Assembly: GCF_000003605.2 (NCBI RefSeq)
Contig: NW_003108086.1
Span: 509,811 to 569,817, forward strand
Direction of reading: 5' to 3'
Source of the DNA: Saccoglossus kowalevskii
Taxonomy: Eukaryota; Hemichordata; Enteropneusta; Harrimaniidae
Length of the DNA: 60,007 nt
In this document: positions 15,301 to 27,300 of the stretch, piece by piece
Numbering within the stretch: the first letter of the stretch is position 1
How the letters are laid out: each line of letters opens with the position of its first letter
The notes under the pieces: model-generated
Databases searched by the model: none
What the model saw: the letters and a program-made list of their open reading frames with translations, nothing else
What the model was told of the DNA's origin: nothing
Made by a program: the position numbers and the translations under genes

Positions 15301-18300
15301 TTAATTTCTTCATTCCAAGTATTTTAGTTTGTCAAATAGTTATACAGAATGGAATTTTTGTTGTAAAATGTACTTGGAAGAAAGCATTTATAGTGTTATA
15401 TATGCAAAAGTGGACGTGTTCCATAATCCATTGTCTTCTTTACCCCGTAGTCGGAAGGTACCAGCATGGGAACGCTTTCAGAATGGTATAAATAGGTTTG
15501 CATTGTACGACCATAACGACCCAAATATTGAAGAACTTCTTGATAACTTGTCAAACCTAGAGATAGCTGAAGTCGGTAAGTGTCTTGTATATTATATTAC
15601 ATTATATTACGTAGGTGATTTTATTTGTATATATACGACCGGACGTCGTTTTCCTCCTATGCGTTCTGATTTTCATTTGGGTCTTGGTGCAACACTTGAA
15701 GTGTATGGGGCATGAGAAACGTTCATGTCATTCCTTTTCTTGAAATGGTTTGTTAAAAATGTGCCCATCATTATTGATTCATTTTCGCTCTTTTAAAAAA
15801 TACGTTGCCACACATTTCTATGCAGATTATTGTTCCCAACGTAATTGTTGCCTGCACTGAATCCATTCATTGATGGTAACTATATATTATCCAGATGGTG
15901 GTGGATAATATTAGGCGAATAGCAAGTTGCATTCCTCGACCTTTGGTTTATGAATTGCAATTGCCCGTAACTGATTCAATCAATTACCAAGCATCACATT
16001 TCTAGGATTGTGCATTTACAGTATTTTTTTCCTGGTCTCCGATATCTTCAATTTGATTTTGCCATCTTTCAGAAAACAGATTAATGCAGATGAAATGAAT
16101 ATCGTGTGTAGAAGGATAGTTTGTATCTAATTACCTCGCGTGACAAACGGTGTTACGAGCAAATACAAATCGGAAATTAGCTAAAACGTGGCACGCGAGC
16201 CAGTCGTTTTCTTTTTTGATTACTTCCTTCCAGACAGAAGGCGAAATAAAAGTTTTGAACAGGTGTTTTGGGGATGATGCACACCAGACCTTTTGTAGGG
16301 ATTCTAATGTACGCGTGGCGTGAATTCAGATAAATAAACAGCCTACATGGTATTCAACCTTTAAAAATGACGTGAGTGTGAGGACAGGATTAAATTAAAA
16401 TCACCATCATACAATGTAAAAGAGGGTACCCCACATGCATATATTCACTATTGATTCAGCAGCTGGATCTTGAGAGGATGATGTAGCAGAGGGTGATATC
16501 TACTGACTCACCAATACCATTTGGAGTATAGTGTCTACATCCCCACATTGCAGTGAACCGATCAATTCTTCGATCTTATTTGCTTCTCATTGTAACTCTA
16601 ATATCGCATACGCAAGTATTGGCACTGCATGCATCGCTTATATTTTCCCAATTCTAGAAGCTTGTAATCGATTATCACTACTAATATATTCCTATGATTG
16701 GAATGATTCACGTCACCAACCAACCAACCAACACCCTCGCCCTCATCAGGGTTGGATTTGTCTGATGTGACGGCATTGTGGGATTTCTAGTACAATTAAT
16801 AGAAACTGATATCTGAAAAATCTAAACAAATTATAGAATAAGACAAGAAACTGAAGTCGTTACTAATATGTAGCTCATGACACAATTCTAACTATGGCAA
16901 GTTACGCTAACGTGTTGTAGTCACACACTTATGAAACTGTGTATGTTTTAACAATTGATCATTTTTAAATGGACCACACTGAACCAAGATGACGATGCAT
17001 GTGTTCGGTCATAATATGCATAGTATTAACGCAAATTATTTTCCGATGCATTTTAAACAACTGATATTCAAGACGCCACCCAGTCAGCCATCAATCTTAC
17101 GTCTTAAAAAAATCACAGATCAAAATGTCGCCATCCCATCAGGCCAACTCGTCATTTTATAGGCTGGAGGGAATATATTAAATATTCACATTCAGATTAT
17201 AACATAATATGCCTAATTACCCCGTTAGTCTGAATCCATTGACATTTCACATATATGTCACATGTGTCTTAATGTTGTACATTAGAAGTTCAAATTGTAT
17301 TGTGTGCGTCTTAGTGACTAGGTAGGGATTGGTCATCAAAAAATCTGATTCTCCAATTCGGTGTGATTTTTAATCAAATTCAGTCTGTAGTTGCTTTCAA
17401 CTATAGTTGAGTATTTAGAACTAACTTTATTTGCATCGTAGTGTATTACGTTTTGCTTCGTCTGGTTTCCATGGATACGTATTGGAGTCCTCCTACGCGA
17501 AAAATCACGTGGCGTTTTTGCGACATTATAATTTGTATTTAATCATTTGTATTACGATGACGTCACGGTTAAAATTCAGTAAATATCATATTCCCGCTGT
17601 ATCAAACGGAATCTAAACCGTTTTTTATTACCCTAATTATTGTACAGTAACATAGCCATTCATTACACCATTCAACCCTTTTCAGTTAATTCAGTTCCCG
17701 TAAATTGAACCTGTTTACATGTGAAATCGCTTGTCTATGGTAAAACCATGTATCCAATGAAATGATTAGTTGAAGATGTTCAAGTTGAATACCGTCGTAA
17801 CCATGGCAATGAATTGGGGTATTATTTGATGAGCCGACTAAAATTCAACCCATAATGAACCCATATTGAGAAAAAATGGTTTTCATTTCTAATTGATGTC
17901 AAGGCTCGTTAACCTGCCTTTTAACCTAAACATGATAAATAATTGCAACTACCGTGACCATTGTCTTGTCTTTGTTTTGTTCTGGCTTAAAAAAAGATTT
18001 GATTCCTTCGATCAAACTCTTTTACTTACTTTGTTTAGAATTGTTATTTTTTCCCCGGATTCCTTGTGACAGAAAATATTTGATGCGCGTGGAGAATAAT
18101 TACGATCTAGTTATGTTGGTGCACACAATCCGCCTCTTCGTAAACTAAATACATTAATTCGGAGTCTCTTTTTAAAAATCATTGTAACTATGCACTTATA
18201 CAATGAGGCACATATATACTTTGTTACACATGTTGAGAGATTTCGCCAATCTACACATTAAAATATACAATAGATCTCGCCAATCTATACATTAAAATGT

Positions 18301-21300
18301 AAAACTTGGGGAAAACAGTTCTACGTTTGTGTATGTCATCATTTGTACCGCGTCTGTTTTGAATTGGCCAATAGGCGTTGAGAATGTCAGCTGCAACCTG
18401 TTTATGCCATGGGGAAACAAGGTCAAAGTATCTACCGCTCCGAATCTATAACAAATTGGCTCTTGTAAATGGTATTAACAACGACAAATTTATAGACAGA
18501 AATCTTCGCAATTCGCGACAACCGTTTGTTTTGCGATGTTAGTTTCTATGTCACATCGATCACATGACCATAATTTAAGTAGTAAGTATTCGAGTTCCCA
18601 AGCCTGAGTGATCAACGATTAAATTATTTACTGTAGTCAGGTACTCAGATGTGAATTCCGCCACTTAGGCACATATAAGTGTGGTGCTACTTACACACTT
18701 AAATTTTAATTAGGTTGTCAAAATAAATATTAGATAATTTAGCCCCCACCACTAAACAGAATCACGTAGATAGTACTCCTACCAAAAATATATTTCAAAG
18801 TTAAGAAAACAAAGTCCATAGCATGGATGGAAACAAAGGTTTTTTTTCACTTTAGGTATATCAAAACATAAACTGACAGTTGGCAAGTGCTCCTTGGTAC
18901 TAACCAGTTCCACAGCTGGCGTAATTGAAGTTAGCCCTCACACCAATCTACCACGCAGAGTTATAGTTCTAAGAATACTTTCGGTGCTCTAAACACAAGG
19001 CACGAATGCACAAATCCGAGAAAGCAAAGGAAGAATAAATTGATTCCAAATGCTATAGTTTGAAAGCCTATTTAATGGTATAAGAGATACGATCGTACTT
19101 GGCGTAGTCGCGTTATTGTCTCCTGAAAATTAAGTCAAGGCGGAATTCAGTCTAACTGCCATTACGTCTTGTTTGTCTAACTGTTGATTTGAACGATAAT
19201 GAAATTGATGACAACCGAAATATTTCACTCCATCCTAGACTGCCTATTCATATATATACATCTTTAATTCGATGGTTTTATTAGTCAGTTCTTTTCTCCG
19301 TCTTTGATTTATGATATTTAAACGCATCTTAAAATATATATTATTTATTTTCTTATCCTTAATTTTGCAACAAAGTCCCAAAGAAGGGAGGCTCACCAAG
19401 AGGCCAAGAGTATTCCTAATGCTTATGTGGGATACGCGAAATCACAACAATTGCACATTTGTTGACCACATGTTTCTAGGGACATCGGACATTTTATAAA
19501 ATCATTCTTGTCAATATTCAGATATGCATCCTATAAATTAGTACTTGAATCGACATGTGTATAATTGTATGGACTAATAGATTCCAATGTGTATACGGCG
19601 AAATGTTGTAGCGTATTGGGTAACTGCAACCTGTGTTCACGACATTCTAGTTGGGATGATAGAAACCTGAAACTGGAATTTCTTGCCCTCAATTTCACGC
19701 GTGACTACCACTTTCACACATAGCTTCTTAAATCCCCTTGGCGCGCAGATAGTACACGGCGGAACAAATTTACACCTGACTATGTATGTGTCATTTAATC
19801 CAGTGACGTATAATTTGAAACATCCACTCTCAAATGCCTGATTTCGTTAAAATGTTAGATTATGAACATATTTTTTTTGTTTCACAATTCGATCCAATAT
19901 GACGAATGACGACACTTTGATTCGTCATTGTGACATTTTGGGTAAAGTTAGTGCTCATTGTCTAAAAACGTTTCATTAAGTTTAACATAATGGTGACCAT
20001 ACACAACAGAAACGACACAATATTGTTAAAGTAAAACACCATATTCCCTTTACAAATCTGGCCACATCTTTGAATTCTCTCCATTATTGTATTCCCCTAC
20101 CCCCTGTGAATGACAGTCTCAGTCATACTATGGAGTTTGAATATGAATATGTCATCAACCATATATTCAAAGAGCATTTAGGTAATCCATCCAGTCTCTG
20201 TAATTTCTTCAATTTTTGTTACTCACAGGCGCTGAAGCAAGGTGGAATATACTTTTCTTGTTCAAACGTATTCTATTGGGAGACAAAATAATGCATAGCA
20301 CTGAATAATTGGAGATATACATTACTGATAACACATTGTTTAAATATGTTTGGCGACAGACCGAGTACTTGGTGTTGTATAGTCACTTCAACCTCATAAC
20401 AGCTTACTTTCTTAATTAAAAAAATCAAAATATCGGATAAGGTACGTCATATATTACAGATGAGAATGTAGATAAGTGACTAATGACCATTTTCTATTTT
20501 TTTTCAGATGAGAAGTCTGGTGGCACCCAGGTGAAGCTGATTATTGATTTCATAGATGGTGGCCAAGCTCTCTTCAAACCCTGGAAGTGAGTAAGCGCGT
20601 CACAAAATTTGCACACCTTACACGCAAATGGCTATTGAGAGCAATTAGACTTGTTTGTTGGCCCCACAAATGGTGTTCTCTCCTATCATGGCGTCCACTG
20701 GTCGTTTGTGCCATGATATTTCGAACAACTTCAATGAGACTAATGGCGAGAGAGTGGGACGCTACTTGAGCAGAATAAATACATCTCGTCAGTCTCGTGA
20801 CCCCTCGCCCCCAACGAGATCTCGGCGGTCATTTGAGTCAAGAACTGTTTGAGACCATAAATTGTTTACGCATAAGTCGCCTGGCTGTAAATCTTGTTCT
20901 TATTGGTCAATCGAAACAGGGAATTTGACGATCACCTATATTCTGATTGGTGGAGTCACTTGTTGCTATAGCAGCCAAAGCTTTGTTGTTTATTCCCTGA
21001 AATATCATGTATCATTTAAATAGGGTTGCGTGGGGTTGTTATAAAGCAAAGCTGACGATTACATTTTCAGAAGAATAGAAAAAAACGCGTGTTAATGTCG
21101 CGAGAATATAGGTAAATTTCTAGTGATGAGAGTTAAAACACAACACAATGAAAATGTAAAAAGTGTGATTGGCACGAAATGAATATTATCTACTTAGGTA
21201 ATGAATATTCCTCGAGGAGATATGTGGATTTTAAACAATATCCAGTGTCTTGATTAATATTTAACACGTTTTCGTTATCTGTTTTACGTGCTGTCTTCTA

Positions 21301-24300
21301 AAATTATTATTATATTTGGCGTTGTCCTTAGGACATAACGTGAATACTGCCAGTTAACACGCGTCACATGGGTAGATTTATTTCAGATGACAGGCATAGA
21401 CATGTTTAAATAAACCCTGGGCACAACACACTGAATGATTATATCCTTTATGATCGAATTTAGCGGCGCCTCCATGATTTTTGTGCAAACCTTTGTAACC
21501 AACCAATTTGATGTTGCATCAATTCTTCTGGAAATTCTATTCTGTAATAGAAAATGCAGTTGCAGTAACTGTGAATCACTTAATTGTCCCTAATTGTACC
21601 AGTCGTTTCAATTCAATTCGATTACGTATGACGTTATTTCTACTTTACATTCAGCTACTTCAAACCATCATATTGTAATAGTACAGTCGTGGATACTAAC
21701 CGATATAAAATTATATTTAGTAGTCTTGAGCCTTACATACCTAAATTATATGCAACTTTGCTAATGCCTAAAACATGAGTATATTGTTTTTGTAGAAAAT
21801 ATCAACGATATATAGAATTCTTTTTAATCTAAATGAACATCGATAGCTCAAAGAACTATATATATATGTGAAGGTTGGGAAATGCATTTTAATTGTTTGT
21901 ACTGGTTCAAATTTATAATTTACCCATACCAGACTTATTAAATTCAGCGTAGTGTCCCATGTGAATCCCTTGTGACATCAACAACGCGTGAAAAATACAT
22001 GACATTCGCGACGACTGCGGCGTCCTAAATTGCTAACTAATTAACATTGCATTTTATTCCAATTATTGATAGCCCTGTAATATTAATTAGGACATTCGGC
22101 ATGTATTGTAATTAATTAATTAGGTTGACTTTATGCTCATGCAATATTCCTACAAGTATTAGAATAACGGACAGTGTGAAAACTGCCGAAAACATAAATC
22201 GGAGTCTGATTGTGATAGGAGAAAAAGTGATTTGATATTGATAGTGACATGTACGTAGAAATTGACATATCCAAAAACAGTTCAATTCAAAAACTTGGAC
22301 GAAATTCCTTGTCGTGTTCCTTTGTGTTGAACATAAACATAGCGTTCTCACATTTACATATTATCAGTGCCACCAGGTTTGCGACATGCACAACGCACTA
22401 TACTCGATCGGTGCACTCGATTTATTGCATTCCTATAAGAGGTCAACGTTCCGCATTTCTCAATTTAACGTTGTGTATGGGTTAATTAATAACATCATTA
22501 ATAAAAGTTGTTAACGATATTGTCTTATTACCAGTATTGTCCATTATTCACACCGTCGTGCTTGATATATTATACGCCTATCACGTGACTAAACCGGCTT
22601 GCGTGTTGTTGTTCAGAGTAATATCCACATGCTATAATTGACACGCTACTTTGCCCAGAATTCCCAAGCCACGACATTTTCCAATCACCGTACTAGTATG
22701 TTGTGCGTTGCCCGTGTTATGTAGTTAACATTATCAAACCAGTTCTCTTGACGATATAAACAAATACGTCTTAAAGTACTGTGACATGTCTCATCTTTAC
22801 AAAGAATATTACCCTTTGTTCGATCCTGTTATTTTGGTGAACGGATTCGCTTTTTAAAATCTTTTGTACCCAGGCAAATGCACTTAATTATGGTATTGGC
22901 ATCCACATTGGCAAATCCAGCGACAGTGCTGTGACTTCAAAGTGTATTATGTTAATATTCATATAAACCGACACATCAAGGGAAAACGTTGATCACATAA
23001 CCAGGTACATAAGTACCTGTGCAATCAGCATGAAATTGAGAATTACAACGAGTAATAATGCTGAAAGTCGTTCAAATCATGTTTTATACAATTTCCGGTG
23101 AAAATCCGGTGATTATTTCGGAAGCTTATAAAACGTGTTTTCTGAAGTGTGGTATGAATAGACTTGATAGACCCGAAGTCCGTTACTGTTACTGTGTTAC
23201 TGAGTATTGAATTCAACTTTCCACGGAGTTCTGTTCGCGTCATTCAAACAGCATTCTAACAAAAAGCGTAGTAGGTCATCTTAAAACTCCAATAAACCAT
23301 TGAGCTAATGGACAAACAAAATGCTGTTGTTGCCAGCCGCTATTGGTATTCAGTCAGAAAATATAATCGATATGTGTTTCCAATCTGCATACTGCAAGAA
23401 AATTTCGGTCGGTATTTTTAGTCATTCGGGAAGTTAAAACACTGTACAATATTTATAAAGAACAGGAAACATCATTAGAACCTCTTCACATTGTCGGGTT
23501 AGCAACATTATTCTAACGTTTGATTGCAGAAAGGTGATTGCACAATCCTGTAGCATGCTTCATTGAGAAGGCGCGATTCAGCGAAGTGGACTGAATTCAA
23601 GCTGACGCCATTTTGAAATGTGTCACATAGAATAATTCTACAAGACAAACGTTTAGCCATCAGCTGAACTCTTCTCAATTGAATGCGTGTTTATTACCAT
23701 GTAGATTGGCTCTTCAGTGTTATCTGATTCATACAGACCTGATTTAATCTTTGTCGAATACATGTTACGAACAAATCTAGTGAACCATCAAGACCATATC
23801 TGTCCCGCGACGTATCGTGTTACCTCACTCACGTGGGTATTACCAAATGGCGTTAGAATTGATAGGGACTTGTTGGCAATACATCACATTGGAACTAATT
23901 ATCTTATGCATCTTGTATGCATAGTGCATGTATTTGTAATGCACAACTCATATATTTGGATAGTATACATAGAACACGTTTTAACCCTCTTTCCGCTATT
24001 GTAATGCATACAGTAGTAACTGTTGTAGTTTTAACATTGAAAGTCAAGTATTTATGAAGTGACGTAGGCGTGCGACAGCTGACCAGATATTATTGATCTT
24101 GACATTCAGAATGCACTACGCCAGGATTTTCAGTACGCTGATTTATTTATATGGTTTTGTGATCTTTTGAGATTTTAATATCATTTTTCGAGATTATCCC
24201 ATCTGTTTTGTGAGCGTACTCGCAGCTACATTTAAGGATATTCATTTTTATATCATGTCCATATCCGTCTTCGTTATTTGAATACTCTCATAATGGCAGG

Positions 24301-27300
24301 CGATTTGAGTTACTATTTTCCCGCGTAGGGTACTCGAACGCAGTAGGACAAAGGTCTTCAAATGTCATTAAAGAACGAATTATCCACTTCGAACCAACTT
24401 CGTTCTAACAAATTGTCGAATGTTGGACTTATCTGTTGTCATTCGGAGGGGCGAAGACTGTACGTCTCAGCGCAATGACAAATCAACCTTAGGTACAAAA
24501 CGTAAGCGCCTGATTCTGAGAAACGCAATTTGATGATGTAGTGTTACCATCCCAATCGAAAAATGTAGGCGTGCTGCATCCTTACGACAAATGATTCTAC
24601 AGTACAGCTATATTGTGTGCAATATTAAAATGGATGTACCATTTACTGAATTTTATTCATTTCCCTTTTCCATGTTTCCGGCTTTTTCTTGCCTTAAAAG
24701 TGAGCTGATCGCATTTACTTTGATTCAGGAAATAAAACTATTCAGTTGATTGGATTTTATGAATAACATTGAATACATATTGTTTGTTAGTCTGCCACGA
24801 AAATACTCACCATAAAAATGTATATACAAAAAATACAAATTTGGATAATGCTTTTCAAAGAAACAGGAAAGCATTTATATTCAATAATTTAGACGCATAT
24901 AAGAAAATAACTGATGTATTATATGATGACGCCCACGAATGCAAGGTACTATCTAAGAGAATATGGGGAAGCATATCATAGCAGATAGTTGTATTAGTAT
25001 AGAGTGCATGTGGGATATAAATATATTGATTTAGCTATTGAATATTTGTAATTTATATTTCAGAGTGCCACGTGATTATCAGACTGTTCCTGATCACTTT
25101 TATTTTTCTGACATCGAAAGACACAATGCTGAGATTGCGTCCTTCCATTTAGATCGGTAAGGCCAATTAATATATTCTGTGGGTCAATGCCAATGTTGCT
25201 GTTGTCAAATAGCTTTGTATATTTAACCAATCAATTGTTATTATTGACATTCTTAATATTAATGACAAATCTTACCTCTCTTTACCCAACTGATTAAATT
25301 CATTTGCTCTTTGACAGCATATTAGATTTTAGAAGAGCGCCTCCCCAGGTAGGTCGATGGGTGAACCTCACTTCACAGATTTATGATCTCGCTGACTCAA
25401 CTCTCAGAAGATCATTCTTCCGTTCCCCAGGTAACGTTAAATCGACAATTGTAATTTATACTTTGCGTGTTATTTGCATGTTGCTTTCATGGGTCAATAT
25501 TGCAAACCTCAATAAATACTGGGAAATTCAATGTTCATTTCGTATTTGTCTCAACATTCAAGCTGACTTTTAAATTGAATGTGCCAGCACGCTAATGTCG
25601 CTCTATCACTCATACCATCGTCACTAATTGTTGGATTCGTATTGTAATATGAAATGGCAAAGGATGTGTCTCATTTGCTTTTGTAGGTAATTTGTTTTTC
25701 TGGCATCAATGGGTTAAATTATTAAACCGGAACTGAAACAAGACGCTTTTTATGATCAATGAAGGGGTAGCCGATTACACTCGTATTCTTGTTCCCATAG
25801 AAACTGCCTGTGTTGTGTAACCCACGCAGACTGAATTTCCGTCTAGGTAATGGGCAGGAATTTTCACCACTGAGAAATAACATGCAACTGTCATTCACAT
25901 ATCGTTTGTTTTATTTTATTTTCAGCCAACAATGTTTGTTTTGTTGGTCACTGTTCATACTATTGCCAAACTGAGACAGCTGTCTGTGGTCATCCCGATA
26001 TGATAGAAGGCTCATTTGCTGCTTATCTACCCCCATTTAAAATGGCACCAAGAAAAACATGGCGACACCCCTGGAGACGATCTTATAGCAAACACAGGAA
26101 AGCCATGTAAGTCGCATAAAATCAGATTTGATTGAACTACTCATTTAGTGCATAATTTCGATTTGTGCAGTGTTATGTACCTAGTACAGTATTTACAATT
26201 GACTGGTGAATTGTATGACTATTTATATGTTATACCAAATGTTGGTAGATGGGAAGACGATCCAAATTACTGCCAGGACGTAAGGAACAAACATCCATAC
26301 AACACTGGAAGGCGTCTACTGGATTTGATGGATTTGGCTGTATTTGATTTTCTAATTGGTGAGTTAGTCTCTGGTGAATATTGTTTAAGTGTTTAAGGAT
26401 TGATCGAATATAATTATAGTGTGTATTGATTTTGGAACACACAAAACCAGAGAGCTTTTACGATTATCTTTTTGTATATTTCACCCAAGTCACAATACTT
26501 TTGCGATATCAATTCGACAAATAGCATAAGTATAACAGAATGAAACACATAAAGTAGTCACAAAAACGTCATATTCGGTTCAAACTACTCAAAATGTTTA
26601 TTTGGCGAGCCCAACAGTATACATATATGGGTAAAGCTTCATTGTCGAATGTAGTAGCTTTGAATCATGAATCAACAGTTCTCATCTACTCTTTTTCTAT
26701 TTTTGCAGGTAATATGGATCGACATCATTACGAAACATTCAGCAAATTTGGCAATTATACCTATCCCCTTCACCTTGACCAGGGCAGAGCGTAAGTTTCA
26801 CTTATTAGTCCCCGTTCGGACGTAGTCCGAAAACGGGGACTTATGGTTTGCCCTGTGTGCGTCCGTCCGTCCGTGCGTCCGTGCGTCCGTGCGTCCGTGC
26901 ATCCGTGCGTCCGTGCGTCCGTGATCACCTGTATCTCGAACATGCATGGACCGATTAAGTTCAAACTTCACTCATACATCACACATTATATGGGACATAT
27001 GCACATGCATTTTTTTCATGATCCGATTAACGATAGCCGAATAGCGGCCATTTTAAGGCCGAAAATGCATCAAAATCGCACATTTTCACCATTCCGGACC
27101 CGGATCTCAGTTATGCATGGACAGATTTTGTTTAAATTTGGTACATACATTAAACATAATAGGACCTTGATGCACGTCTTTTTTTTTTTTGGATCGGGTT
27201 CGAAATAGCCGACTGGCGGCCATTTTGTTTTAAAGAATTCAGTTCTGGATCCGTATCTGAGACATGCTTGGATTGATCGAGTTCAAACTTCACACACACA

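Larger units (their letters stand above)
7017..15450 (+). other. FAM20C intron 1
   Basis: This 8.4 kb intron joins donor GTGAGT at 7017 to the pyrimidine-rich acceptor ending at 15450. It carries a dispersed repeat (7540-7680), a degraded copy of the tandem-unit element (about 10020-10573), a CA/CG-rich alternating tract, a TGAT microsatellite, a small TTAA-flanked MITE (12427-12517), a C run near 13842-13854 and an assembly gap. No coding sequence within it is supportable; a small missing exon in the gap is possible but not required by phase. Confidence 0.7.

Noticed and set aside
15329-15450. Earlier start of FAM20C exon 2 (acceptor ending at 15327)
   Set aside because: Phase would fit, but the added residues do not resemble FAM20 proteins and the acceptor at 15450 has a much better pyrimidine tract.
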